Below, one piece after another: positions 22,421-32,759 of a stretch of DNA of 64,000 nucleotides (position 1 is its first letter; the number at the start of each line of letters is the position of its first letter). The stretch is from the NCBI GenBank assembly GCA_036362985.1, contig JAYGXS010000004.1, forward strand, positions 30,776,053 through 30,840,052. Reading direction: 5' to 3'. A program made the translations under genes and the position numbers. The notes beneath the pieces are model-generated. The model was given only the letters and a program-made list of their open reading frames with translations, was not told the DNA's origin and made no database searches. The DNA is from Ligula intestinalis. Its lineage: Eukaryota; Platyhelminthes; Cestoda; Diphyllobothriidea; Diphyllobothriidae.

Positions 22421-24102
22421 CAGGGGTCGGCAACCCATGGCTCGCGAGCCATATATGGCTCTTTTGATGATCACGTATGGCTCTTTCAGAAACTTCAGAT
22501 TTTATGATTTTGGTTACTCTTTAGGGGTCTAAGTAGTGGGTTGTACCCGGATCAGTACAATCATCAGGCCAAATCTCAGGTTGGAAGTTAAAAGACACAA
22601 GTCACCAGAAGGAGTGATTTATTATGTACAGAACTCCCAATTGCAGTCCCAGGTGGCAGTGGCCACTGGCGAAGCCAGGGCTAGTGTTGATTGCGCCCAG
22701 CCAGACTTGAGAGAGCTTGAGACAGTGGTGACAGCTGATTCAGTAGGATTGCGGAGCAGGTTCAATTGTTCTGTTATTGGTGTCTTGCAATTGCCCGAGG
22801 GGATGTCACCTACAGAGGCTGAGGGGTGGACTATTTAAATGGCTCTTAGGTATTTGGACGCCCGTGTATACTCGGGTGTGTGTGCGTGACTGAATAAACT
22901 ACGGTCGGCAGGGTGGAGGTCTCAGGGCCGCGAGAAAGCTGAAGGAAAGGGGACGCTCTCGCAGCTGTTACCGGCTTCCCAGACGCAGCTGTGAGGTCAA
23001 GCCTCGGGGACGGGGGTGTCAGTGCAAGAGAGCATTGGAACAGTTGGTTGTGGCAACACATGACTTTGGGACAGCGGGTCTTGGAAAACGATGGGGGGGA
23101 GGGCACGCATCGTAGCCATCCACCTCCAATGACATGCCGCCACATCTCGCTAAATAACAAACGCTCTACTAAAGTACGACAGCCCGTATACTTGACCTCA
23201 GCTTGGTCAAGGTCACGCTGGCAGACAAGGCTATCTTACGCGCATAGGCCAGCCGGCTTTGTTACACATAGTGCCTCGTGTTTATGTCCCCCCGACGGAG
23301 CAAACAGTCCAGTCGCGAACACTTTTCTTGTGGACTAATACATCGGCCCTAACATCTGACTGCTTTATTTCATCAGACGGATTGCACGTCTTTGAACGCT
23401 ACAATCTCCCTCATTTGCCCAAAGTTAACCTCTGCAACAAAGAGTATGGCGAAGCGAAAAGGAGATTAGGAGTATCGCACATTTCAGTATGAATGGGCCG
23501 AAGAATTCGCCTTTGTGCAAAGAGCAGATTATGCGGTGTGTCTAATTTGCAATGACAAGATTACATCGATGAAACGGTCGAATGTAAAGCGCCACATCAA
23601 CACACGACACGATACGTTTGCATCAAAATACTGTGCGGGAGATAGCCGTAAGAAAGCATGCCAAGAGCTAATGAGCAGGATGCAAACCAGCCAGAAGCAA
23701 CTCCACGTATGGATCCAGCAAGGTGGCTATAACTCCGCTAGCTTTGCTGGGTCTTTATCAATAGTTAGGAACGGAAAACAATTCACATATGGCGAGTTTG
23801 CTAAAACGTTCATGCTGGATGTAGCCGATAAACTTTTTGGTGATCTTCCGAACAAAGACAAGATAATTAAACGGATACCAGACATGCCTTTGTCGGCAAA
23901 AACTGTTCATGAGCGTACCATCATGATGGTAACCCACGTGGAGGAAACGCAAGTGAAAGACATAATTGCAGTGCAGTTCTTTTCCCTGGCTTTGGATGAG
24001 TCAACAGACGCAAGCCATTTGGCGCAGTTCAGTGTGATTGCAAGATATGCTACTGGTGATACACTGCACGAAGAAAGTCTTGCAGTCTTACAGAAGATGT
24101 AG
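22421..24102 (+). mobile_element. hAT DNA transposon remnant (BED-finger transposase, 5' part)
   Basis: 22421 begins with the hAT-type terminus CAGGGGTCGGCAACCC followed by subterminal repeats of ATGGCTCTTT. The transposase starts at 23446 (MAKRKG), is broken by a TAG at codon 8, and continues in frame to 24102. Visible parts are a BED zinc finger (CLIC...KRHINTRH, about 23530-23610) and the block LALDESTD at about 23990, which carries the first catalytic aspartate of hAT enzymes. The architecture resembles SCAND3/GTF2IRD2-like transposases. The rest of the catalytic core, the insertion domain and the right terminus are missing. Repeat family E (22530 to about 23400) sits between the terminus and the transposase. 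It cannot be an active transposase. Confidence 0.82.
22530..23400 (+). repeat. Dispersed repeat family E, copy 2, inserted in hAT
   Basis: Starts TAAGTAGTGGGTTGTACCCGG and is homologous to 18765-19130 for its first 200 bases. The rest has no second copy that I could align with confidence, so the right boundary is uncertain. It separates the hAT terminus from the transposase and is therefore younger than the hAT insertion. Open frames inside it (22536-22838 plus, 22846-23160 minus, 22991-23338 plus) are unrecognised. Confidence 0.55.
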
Positions 24103-24559
24103 TAAAAAATGGTGCATGAAGACCGTCGCCGACGCGAGCACAAAAAATATCTAAAGAACCTTTATGCATATTATTTATTGGAATTGGTGAACTTTCCTTG
24201 GACACAACCGCTTCTAGTGGCTGCACGTCTGAGTTTGCAAACCTGGCTAGAGCTTTTTCAGATGGCAAACACTAACCCACAGGGACTTCTAGTATAAAAA
24301 TGAGCTGCAAAATATAACGAGATATTGGAGTACACCCTTATTTTATTATCATAAATGAAGATAACTTTTAACATGCTCTAGACTCCGAAGATACGCAACT
24401 TTTCTATATATAGTTAATAAAATATTTGGACATAAAATTGCGTCAGTCAGTTTATAACTGTCGTCAAGAAGTTCAAATCAGTCTGATTCAACTTCAAAAT
24501 TACTTAATCTCAGATATTCATATGGAGCGCATATATAATCACCAATTAACAAACACTAT
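24103..24559. other. Unrecognised spacer
   Basis: A 62-codon plus-strand frame at 24109-24297 follows the transposase but does not read as hAT. The remainder is AT-rich. Confidence 0.35.
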
Positions 24560-24650
24560 ATCTTCATTAGAGGGTTCCAGTTGGCTACCTGATGACGGCT
24601 AATAAGCCAGAAATAGCCATTGCAGTCTGTTTTGTCTGTCCGTTATGTCC
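24560..24650 (+). repeat. SINE tail fragment
   Basis: Holds the SINE tail GATGACGGCTAATAAGCCAG, then AAATAGCC and TGTTTTGTCTGTC, as behind the tRNA-like heads near 2100 and 27310. The head is missing. Confidence 0.6.
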
Positions 24651-25740
24651 ATCCATCCATAGCAAAGCCCTATGTTACGTGGACGTACCTATTCCCTTGC
24701 TCTGTCGGGAGTGGGGGTAAATGAGCGATCCTTACCAAGCACACGATCATCGCAGCGTGAGACTATGGTTAGACAGCGTGAATCCAGTCCAACCACAGAC
24801 AAGGCCCCCCTCCTCCCTCCGGCGTTTTCGGGTTACAAACTCGCACGTTCTACTGGTCTTTGGAGATGGGATGGCTTGTGAGTCCTACCCCAGACTACTA
24901 CAGTTGCCGTTCAAGGGATCCCACGTTCTTATTTGAGTAAAACTGAAGTTTAAAGTATTCATGTTATGTTTATTAAACGATAACATTAATCAAACACGCT
25001 CTTCGTTTTCAGTGCGAAACCTGTCAGTCCGCCGTGAATCCCGGGCAATGTTATCAAACATATTCGGGACACGCTTTGAACTGGATTACAAGCAAATTAA
25101 AAATCTTCCTACTCCCCCCGGCTAAACTTTAACGTCCACAGAACCTCACTGAAGTCTCGGCCACACTCAACATAAAGAAATGCCAGTGCCTGGAGGAGAG
25201 GGTTCGAATTCCAGGCATATGTATACGTAAGGAAGAAGACTTGTCAGGCAGCGGAACTATTTGTTCCTTTTTATGAGCTTTTGAACTCGGGCAGGAGTTC
25301 AATGTTAAGAATAAAGGCTGAGACAGAACGATGAGTGTATGGCAAATCTACAAATCAATTCTCAGTGACGCTGGTCGGGGAGATGCTTGCACAGGGCTCT
25401 GTATGCCGACGCCAGATCGATAAATCGATTGACTGAGTTCTAATACGACGTCCAGGCTGCTCGATTTTTTCAACTAAAATTCTGTCTATGGCGGGACATC
25501 CATTGTAAACCCACTAATCTATGCCCGGGGAACTGTGATTATCTGTCATAGTTGTATTGGCTATTTTATTCGCTGCGAGATGAAACAACTCAGTGCCATT
25601 CGATGATGAACGCACACCGATTGCTACAGGAGCTCACTCTCGAGCCCCGCTAATAACGGCACAGCGGATGGTGGTGTATACAGATGGACGGTGAGCGTTC
25701 ATCAACAAATGTCAATATTCCCGAGCCAAGCCGTCAGGAG
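24651..25740. other. Unrecognised spacer
   Basis: Two overlapping plus-strand frames at 24672-24936 are not recognised. No repeat that I could match to another part of the window. Confidence 0.4.
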
Positions 25741-25744
25741 AACG

Positions 25745-25880
25745 AGCCCTGACTAAATGTTTAGAGCGTTAGACTTCTGATCAAAAGGTCGCGGGTTCGG
25801 ACCTCGGGTGGGGCACCACCTGGGATTGGATATGACTTGGGTATAGCTTAATCTCAGGCTAAGAATCAACCTCCAATGTT
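25745..25880 (+). repeat. tRNA-derived SINE, plus-strand copy
   Basis: Resembles the 3' two thirds of a tRNA gene (TTAGAGCGTTAGACTTCTGA, then GGTCGCGGGTTCGGACC and GGGGCACCA), followed by the family tail CTGGGATTGGATATGACT. The anticodon arm is damaged, with a loop suggestive of an Arg (TCT) tRNA origin. This copy keeps only the start of the tail. Confidence 0.7.
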
Positions 25881-27244
25881 TCTTTCACTCTCATTTTTAG
25901 ATCGTTGATTTTTATCCCGTGCACTGAGTTGTGAATGTGGGGACTTCTAAATCTCTCACCCCCAGTTTCACTGCAGGAGTTCTATCTTACTGCTTTGTTC
26001 TAAGCATTCCATTTATTTCTAAACACCTTTGATTTGGAATTCACGGATATTATCACCATAAAGCGTGGTATGTGGAAATACAGAAGCAAATTCTCCCAGG
26101 TTCCCCAGCGGCATTGCTTCTTTCATCCGAGCAAATGGCATATTTCAAACGAGTAACATGGCGCGGTCAAGTGACTCCACCGTCGTTTTCTGTTTGCGGT
26201 GGACATATTTATAAGTAGTCTGACGCGAATCGGCGTAGCGCAGGTTAGTAGATCTTTCATGTACTACTAAACAACCAGCTCAATCAAACTAGGATCATCT
26301 CATTTTTCAGGGATGGTATTTTCATTCATTGTGCTCTAGTTAATTCTAGATAGCATACAACCGTTCAGTTTATCGGCCCTTCATCGTAACCAATCGTGTG
26401 ATTTCAGCTAAACTGGCCAAATAGTATTAGCGTTTGTGGATACTTTGATGTGATTCACACATTCTAGGCCTTCAAATTCGTTCTACGTTGTATCCGACAT
26501 GTCTGTCGCGAGTAGTTCTGTCGACAACAGAAGGATCCCCCACATCACAAGACTGGGAAGACGGAATGAATTGGAACAACTTTACTGAGTTCAAGTAGCT
26601 TTACAATAGCCGCTGCAAAGGCCGCGTCAAAAACTAGCCACTTAAGTGCAAAAAGTGAGGATGTGTGTTGTGGGATGCATAATCATTCAGCTACCGCCAA
26701 TCAGGTGAGGCGGGAGTACCGATTGCCTCTGAGCGTACGCGCGTTTTAGGCGGCATGTGGGTCAATAACGTGGAAAAGGCCGATGACGCGCGGAATAGAT
26801 ATTTAGGCATGGGTGTAAGTCCTGGCAGGATAAAAGCAGAATGAGTCAGCACAGCAAGCTCCCACATGTTAACCAATCAAGGAAATTTATTTATTTCATT
26901 TGAACATTCTCGTATGCTTCTTTTTCTCATTACGTACGCTGTCAAAATACGCGAATACACTTCTCTTCTTCCGCTGTTTTCGTTGAGTTCTCACCTGGAT
27001 ATTCGAGCATCACGAGTTATTGGAAGTTCCACTAACTATTCATAAGACATTTTCATAGCTGCATGGTAATGCAGAACTCACGATCTATATTTCTGCAGAA
27101 AACCTACTAGCTATCCTGCCCAATTAACCATCTCATTTCGAGACAGCTCATTTTTGCGTTACGGAAGCCATGAAGGAAAAATTCTGTTTGCACTTCCTTC
27201 ATCCCGCATCCTTTTGGAGACAGGTGAAGTCAGCGAACGCGTTT
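25881..27244. other. Unrecognised spacer
   Basis: A minus-strand frame at 26691-26876 is not recognised. No repeat or motif that I can support. Confidence 0.4.
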
Positions 27245-27405
27245 TTCATTTGCATTACTGAGCAAAAGATCGCGGGTTTGAGCCTCTAGTGGTACATTAC
27301 CTGGGGTTGTGTATGACTGGCTGACGACGGCTAGTGTGGCAGAAATGGCCCTTCAAGTCGCTTTTGTCTTTGTCGGCAATTTTCATCGGCTCAGGGTCAC
27401 TCCAT
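27245..27405 (+). repeat. tRNA-derived SINE, plus-strand copy
   Basis: A decayed tRNA-like head (GATCGCGGGTTTGAGCC, B-box-like) is followed by the full family tail: ACCTGGGGTTGTGTATGACT, GCTGACGACGGCTAGTG, GGCAGAAATGGCCCTTC and TTTTGTCTTTGTCGGC. The small open frame over it (27309-27494) is a reading of the repeat. Confidence 0.7.
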
Positions 27406-27534
27406 TTCATCTCACAGGTCCCCTGCTATGGCTAACTCATGCAACACATGGGAATAGGAACCCCCTGCTCGTAATACACGTGATTTTGGACTGACTTCCA
27501 GAGAGATTAGGAATGCGAGAGAATACTCGTATTC

Positions 27535-29645
27535 CAGGAATTTCTATTGGTAAAGGAGACATATGGTCGATCACTGGAACAAAATTTATTTTTTCCTGAG
27601 CTTTCGAGCTCTTACAAGAGCCCATCGTCAGAGGTGGAGAAACAGCAACAAATGTGGAAGCTACTTGGGGCGTGTGTACAATAACTAAAATTTTGAACGT
27701 GCAAAAATCAATAATTGTGTGTGCTGCCGACTTGCCACTGAGGGCTGTGCTAGCCAGTGCCAGTAGGCAAGATCTACAAGTTGGGTGGAAATATTTACAG
27801 AAATAGAATCGTCAACAAAACAAGTAATAATTATGGTGGGAGGGATGGGCAATTAAAAAGTCATAGGAGAAGGGAAGGAGGATGAGAAGCGAGGGATTAT
27901 GTAGGCTTGGGCGCCAAATGGCCACGTCAGCATCGAAAGTGGGATGATTATGGAGGATTTTGGGCCAATTGATTACGGCGGGCGTCTGGATGTGATCGTT
28001 TGCAATAGCGTAAGGCCCTCTACGCTGGCGCCAATTCGACATATCTGTTGACCGAATTCTCATCCGTGGACCAGGCTTGGATAAATTCTCTGCTCATCTT
28101 GTTTCCCGCGTGGGTGAGTTCCTTGACGGCAGCGAAGTTGAACTCATGGCCTGTTTCGTAGGTGTGAGTTGCAACTTGTAATGATTCGTCGCCTAGTCGC
28201 ATGGCCTGCTTTTGTTCACGTGTACGCGATCCGAGCATGCGTTCCGTTTGACCTGTATAATTACAGGGACAGTTTAGGCATTGGATGCGATATACTACAC
28301 CAGATTGTTCATTCTGCGTAAGCCGGTCTTTTATTTTCATCACTTTGCTGCGCATTGTAGCTTTGGGTCTGTGTGCAATTCCAACACCTAGTCCCGCAGC
28401 GATGCGCTCAGTCGCTTCGGAGGCGTCCTTTATGTATGGCAGAGCTTGTCATATCTTCGGTGGTTCTTCTGTTTGGCTCCTTCGGGGCCGAACGCGTAGG
28501 CATCGGTTTATAAATGCTGTTGGATAACCGTTCCGCATGAACTGGTCACGGAGATATCTGACCTCGCGTGCCTTTTCCTCTGGTTTACTGCAGTGGGTTT
28601 GGATCCGTTTGAAGAGTTTTTTTACACAGCTCCGTTTGTGAGCAACTGGATGGTTACTGTGAAAACTTAGGATTTGTGTTGTGTTCGTCGCCTTCCTGTA
28701 AACCGTCGTCTCGAATTAACCATTGGGTGTTCTCTTGACGAGGACATCAAGGAAAGGCAGCTGCTGCTCTTTTTCTTCTTCCCGTGTAAATTGTATGTCA
28801 GGAAATATTCCATTGAGCAAGTCATGAAAGTTTTGCAGCATATTTCTCTTGATGATGACAAACGTGTCTTCGACGTAGCGGCGCCAGAAGACAGGCTCAT
28901 GTTGGGCGAAGGCGATGTTTTCTAGTTCCTGTAGAACCAGTTCTGCCACTAAGCCAGAGATCGGGGAGCTCATTGGAGTTCCTTTGATCTGTTCGTACGT
29001 TTCTCCAGCAAAGGTAAAGTAAGTTTTCTGGCAGAATTCGAATAACCTCATAAGGTGTTCAAGTTTTAATGGGCTTTGGGCCTCATCATATGCCTCTTCA
29101 AGTCTCGTCTGTAAGATATTGTACGCCAGTTTTGGCGATATGGATGAGAACAATGAAGTCACGTCAAAAGAGACCATGATTTCGTCTGATTGAATCGTCC
29201 GACCTCGGAGGTCCTCGAGAAATCGAGAGGCTGATTGAACTGAGGTAATCGAGTTGCCTTGGAGGAATTTAAGTTTTCTATACGTCCACTTTGCCAAGTT
29301 ATAGGTTGGGCTGCTTTTAAGGGCAACGATTGGCCGAAGTGGGACATTCGGTTTGTGGATTTTTGGTAGTCCATAAAATCGTGCCAGAGCTGTATCCGTT
29401 ACTTTCATTTGGCGCCACTCATTCATAGTGATCACATTCTTGCGCCTGTATTCTCTGAGAAGTTTAGTCAATCGGTTGGATAATGCTTTGGCTTGCGAAT
29501 TGGGTGTTGGTTGGTAAAATGGTCTGTCGTCAAGAAGAGTCTTAGCTTTGTCGTTATAATCTTGTCGGTTCATCACGACAGTCGACCGTCCCTTATCAGC
29601 AGGTAGGATGATAATACTATCATCTATCTATCTTCAGTTCTCTCA
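27535..29645 (-). mobile_element. Penelope-like element with GIY-YIG endonuclease
   Basis: The minus strand reads, in one frame from about 29620 to 28018, a Penelope-type reverse transcriptase and then a GIY-YIG nuclease. Visible blocks are LPADKGRSTVV, YGLPKIHKP, SFDVTSLFSSI (motif A), GTPMSSPISGLVAELVLQ (motif B) and YVEDTFVI in place of the usual YVDD. VYRIQC...YTGQTE and MSREFIQAWS follow in the nuclease part. In-frame stops at 28716-28718 (TAA) and 28449-28451 (TGA) split the frame, and a frameshift in a GATA run near 29620 ends it upstream. The E for D at the catalytic pair, together with the stops, makes it inactive, but it is far better preserved than the LINEs here. A family end sequence with a hammerhead-like core lies at 27540-27640. 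Confidence 0.92.
27602..27631 (-). ncRNA. Hammerhead-like core in Penelope end
   Basis: On the minus strand CTGACGA (27631-27625) is followed by a hairpin GGGCTC/GAGCTC with a 6-base loop and then GAAA (27605-27602). CUGANGA, stem II and GAAA are the conserved core of hammerhead ribozymes, and such ribozymes are known in Penelope-like elements. One unpaired base separates CUGACGA from the stem, and I could not find convincing stems I and III or a cleavage triplet. Self-cleavage is not claimed. Confidence 0.4.
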
Positions 29646-29720
29646 AGGCTTTGGTTAGGGTAAAGTTTAGTGTTAACGTCAAGGTAGGGTTATGGCTATT
29701 TGTAAATGTGAGGTTATGGT
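29645..29720 (+). repeat. Telomere-like tract at the Penelope 5' end
   Basis: TTGGTTAGGGTAAAG, GTAGGGTTATGG and GGTTATGGTTAAC words, a decayed TTAGGG-type tract that begins where homology to the Penelope element ends. Similar tracts lie at 7841-7905 and 15800-16045. Confidence 0.6.
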
Positions 29721-30180
29721 TAACTTCGCGTTCGCGGTCGGGATTAGAGCACGGGAGCAGGTACCTTTCTTCTACTTTAGCACTGGACTACCTGTATTAC
29801 TGAGGTGGGGTGGGGTGGGGGGAGGTCTTTTTGCTATGGCTTCGTCTAACCACAAGTTCATCCAATCCCTTCCGTGCTGACCGGAGTCGATGACCTTCCG
29901 TTCAGACGAACGTGTTTCCAGACAGTCACAACCGTCCAGGCCCACACTTTAACACACCACACCTCGGCTAATGCAACATACAGCAGTAGACACAAGCAGT
30001 CGCGACCCAGCTTTCAGCCACAGATAAAACCATGGTCTTACTAGCTTTCAGACCGTCAACACAAACCCTTGTCTTGCCATCGCGGGTTCCATACACACGA
30101 ACCCCTCAGTTTGGTGCCTTTCGCCTTAACGTGCTAATCCGCACTTGAATTAATGACTGTAATCAGATATTTTTTCCTGC
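29721..30180. other. Unrecognised spacer
   Basis: Contains a G-rich GGGGTGGGGTGGGGG run at 29808-29822. No gene is recognised. Confidence 0.4.
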
Positions 30181-30470
30181 CAAGGCAGGTCACATTAACG
30201 AAAACATCCTGACAAATAGTCCTCAAGAGAACACTTAATGACATTATAACAGCGAGAGTAAGAGAGCGAGAAATACGCTGTATTTTGAAGGTGACATCTA
30301 AAATGTTCAGCAAAAATGACTCCATTCTCCGAGGATGTTTTAATAAAATACTCAAAAATTTTGTGATCTACATGAAATCCTCTATAATGACGTGGGAAAT
30401 TTAAAATTGGTTTCGATTTTTAGCTCTTTGCGCTCACGTGATATCGGCAGGAGAGCTCTCATTGTTCGTA
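30180..30470 (+). repeat. Dispersed repeat family F, copy 1
   Basis: Shares TGTATTTTGAAGGTGACATC, TTCAGCAAAAATGACTCCATTC and ATACTCA with 43745-43865. It covers only the left part of the family. Confidence 0.55.
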
Positions 30471-31490
30471 TCGGGCTCCTAAAGTATAAACAAAACCGCT
30501 TGTTACATATAGTTCTATTAAAGATGGTAAATATGGATGAAAATGCAGAAGTAAAACCCATTTATTTATCCATACAGGTAATAACTATTTAAACTAAATT
30601 TTTAAATGCACTCAGATTTTCACGGCCATCCCATATACATAGCGCATATGCATCAGATGTGCTGGCTTGTCCTTCCTCCCTGCATGTAGACGTTGTAACG
30701 AGCCAACCCTAACCATGGGTGTTTGAACGCACCAAGGTTACTCTTGGCGCGGATCTGGATGACGATGGTGTGAACGTCTTTTGGTGAAGATACCGGTCTT
30801 CCTTCTCTCTCCCTCTACCAGCACTATTTCCCCCCGGTCCATGTCACCGTTACACGCTCTTCCCGCCGTCCTGTGTCGCCGTTACACACTCCTCCTGCCG
30901 TCAGCACCACCATGGCCCTCACCCGCAGTTGCCCACAGCGCTGCACTCCCGCCGGTATCTAACTAATATTCTGTGATCACCCCTCACTCCAAGCGGATAA
31001 TTTGTACAGACCCTTGGTAATCCCCCGTATCTTATGCTTTCTACTCTTTATTGTTTACCATTCGTTTTATATCAAAAGACCTTATTTCTTACTATCGCGT
31101 TATCCTTATATCTCTTTCTGCGATTGCATGTTGTGGGGATTGACGACCCCATTCGGCGTTACTTCTGGAGAATCATATGCGTGAATTACTCCTTTGGGTG
31201 TGTGCCAACCTTGACATTCCCGGCCCGCTACAACGTAGCGCAGGGATCGGAATCTGAGTGGTAATTTTATAATAATTGAAAGGCGTCAGGTTACCTGGAT
31301 GCCGAAATATACCTAATGAAACAAAACCATTTATTAAGCTTATTCAATTTTCCCCCAAAGGTAAATTTATTCAGTAACTATTATGTATTTTGGATTAATT
31401 TGCTTCAATAATCAATAAAATACGCGTATAGAAACCTTATAGTGCCTCAGCACTCTTCTTGATAATTTTCAATTTTGGCTCCCGAGCTGC
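30471..31490. other. Unrecognised spacer with a small tandem duplication
   Basis: At 30838-30905 two imperfect units of about 33 bases built on GTCACCGTTACACGCTC and GTCGCCGTTACACACTC lie side by side. Small open frames at 30781-30966 and 31002-31264 are not recognised. Confidence 0.4.
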
Positions 31491-31569
31491 GGCCACTGAA
31501 TACTCATGGTAGTTGACTGCCATGAATAGTAACGGGGCCAATCCCCACCTGGCCCACTCAGAGCCCCTT

Positions 31570-31905
31570 CACTCAATATAATTACTAAAATTAGCTTAAA
31601 GATCAACATTATCCACCGAATCTTATAAAGTTTGGTTTAATTTTCTTCTCTGATCCCTCAAATATACAGATGTACGGCCGGGCTAGCAATGTCGTGATAA
31701 AAGGCGTCCCCTGCGAAATTTTGCATGGGAGGCCAGCCGGGGCCAAAGTGATGACTTGCCCCGCCTGAGCCCCCTCTTGCCCCGCCTGAGCCCAACCATG
31801 CCCCATGTACCATATTTACTAAAATTCGCTTCAAAATCACTTTTATCCACCAAACAGTATAAATTTTGGTTTACTTTTCTTCTCTGGTCCCTCAAATATA
31901 CAGAT
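31570..31905. repeat. Direct duplication around a CCCCGCCTGAG minisatellite
   Basis: A block ending TCTTCTCTGATCCCTCAAAT and ATACAGATGT (about 31580-31674) recurs at about 31810-31907, with the shared words TACTAAAATT, TTATCCACC, TTGGTTTA and CCCTCAAATATACAGATGT. Between them lie tandem copies of TTGCCCCGCCTGAGCCC (31756-31795). The open frames on both strands are readings of this block. Confidence 0.65.
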
Positions 31906-31907
31906 GT

Positions 31908-32450
31908 TCACCAGGAAATAACTTCTGGAATAATAATTGGCCTTGATTAAATTCTGATGGGGCCATCCCCTCCGGGGCCCCTTCTGAGCCGGCGGGGCCA
32001 CGTGTTTCAAGGGGAGGTTTTTAGTCTCTACCTTAGTGTAGAAGACACATCTGGCTATAAAAACTGACAAAGGAACTGCGTCTTATCTGCCCTTTCGAAA
32101 TATCTTTTCTGAGTGCGACGAATCCTTCGCTTTCACAATCTAACTGGAACGTGGATTATACCACGCTCTGGAAGTTAGCCCTACGATCAGCACAAGTCTG
32201 GAAGTTCACTCGCTCCTAAGAACAACATCGCTGCTTCTGAATCTGATTGTTACAGTGCAAAGAATTCCTTACAACAAAGGCTGAGTCGTTCACATTACAA
32301 ATTTTGACTGTTGCAATTAATTGCACAAGCAAATCTTTTCGCTCTCTATATTACACGGCTGGTTGATTACAGCCTTTGAATTAATGCACTCTAATATAGT
32401 TTCCAATAGCATGGGTAACGCTAACTTGCACGATCTATCTCTGCTAGCTG
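31908..32450. other. Unrecognised spacer
   Basis: A GC-rich stretch at 31960-32005 (GGGGCC words) is followed by ordinary sequence. Nothing is recognised. Confidence 0.35.
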
Positions 32451-32459
32451 AAAAAAATG

Positions 32460-32530
32460 TTCGTCGACGGCTGGATTTGAATCCCGGACCTCATTTTATA
32501 ATGTCGGACGCTCTACCGACTTCACCACCA
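32460..32530 (-). repeat. tRNA-like remnant
   Basis: On the minus strand GCTGGTGGTGAAGTCGGTAG, AGCGTCCGAC and CCGGGATTCAAATCC follow the order of a tRNA D arm and T arm. The anticodon stem does not pair and the acceptor ends are poor, so it is a tRNA pseudogene or SINE head and not a functional gene. It has no copy of the SINE tail seen elsewhere. Confidence 0.45.
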
Positions 32531-32759
32531 GCTCACACCCTGAAGGCCAAGTCGCTAAGATATAATCTAACGGGTGTAATCAGGTTAACTTATGTAAGCC
32601 GCCTCTTACAACCTTGGACAAGGTACTCCCAGAAATAGCCGAAGCGCTTTCAATAACGCGTACGCAATCCCAGACCACCCACTATGCAAAAACGCATCTT
32701 CTTTTACCAACCGTCTTAAAACCGAACACCACCTAGCCAAATAAGCCTGCACGTGCAGA

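Noticed and set aside
23758..24268. Three minus-strand frames opposite the hAT transposase
   Set aside because: They overlap a clear transposase reading on the plus strand and have no domains of their own.
25745..25820. Possible tRNA-Arg gene
   Set aside because: The anticodon arm is damaged and a SINE tail follows; it is a repeat copy.
27602..27631. A complete, active hammerhead ribozyme
   Set aside because: Only the CUGANGA-stem II-GAAA core is seen; stems I and III and a cleavage triplet could not be identified, so only a hammerhead-like core is reported.
32460..32530. Possible functional tRNA gene on the minus strand
   Set aside because: D and T arms are recognisable, but the anticodon stem does not pair and the acceptor ends are poor.
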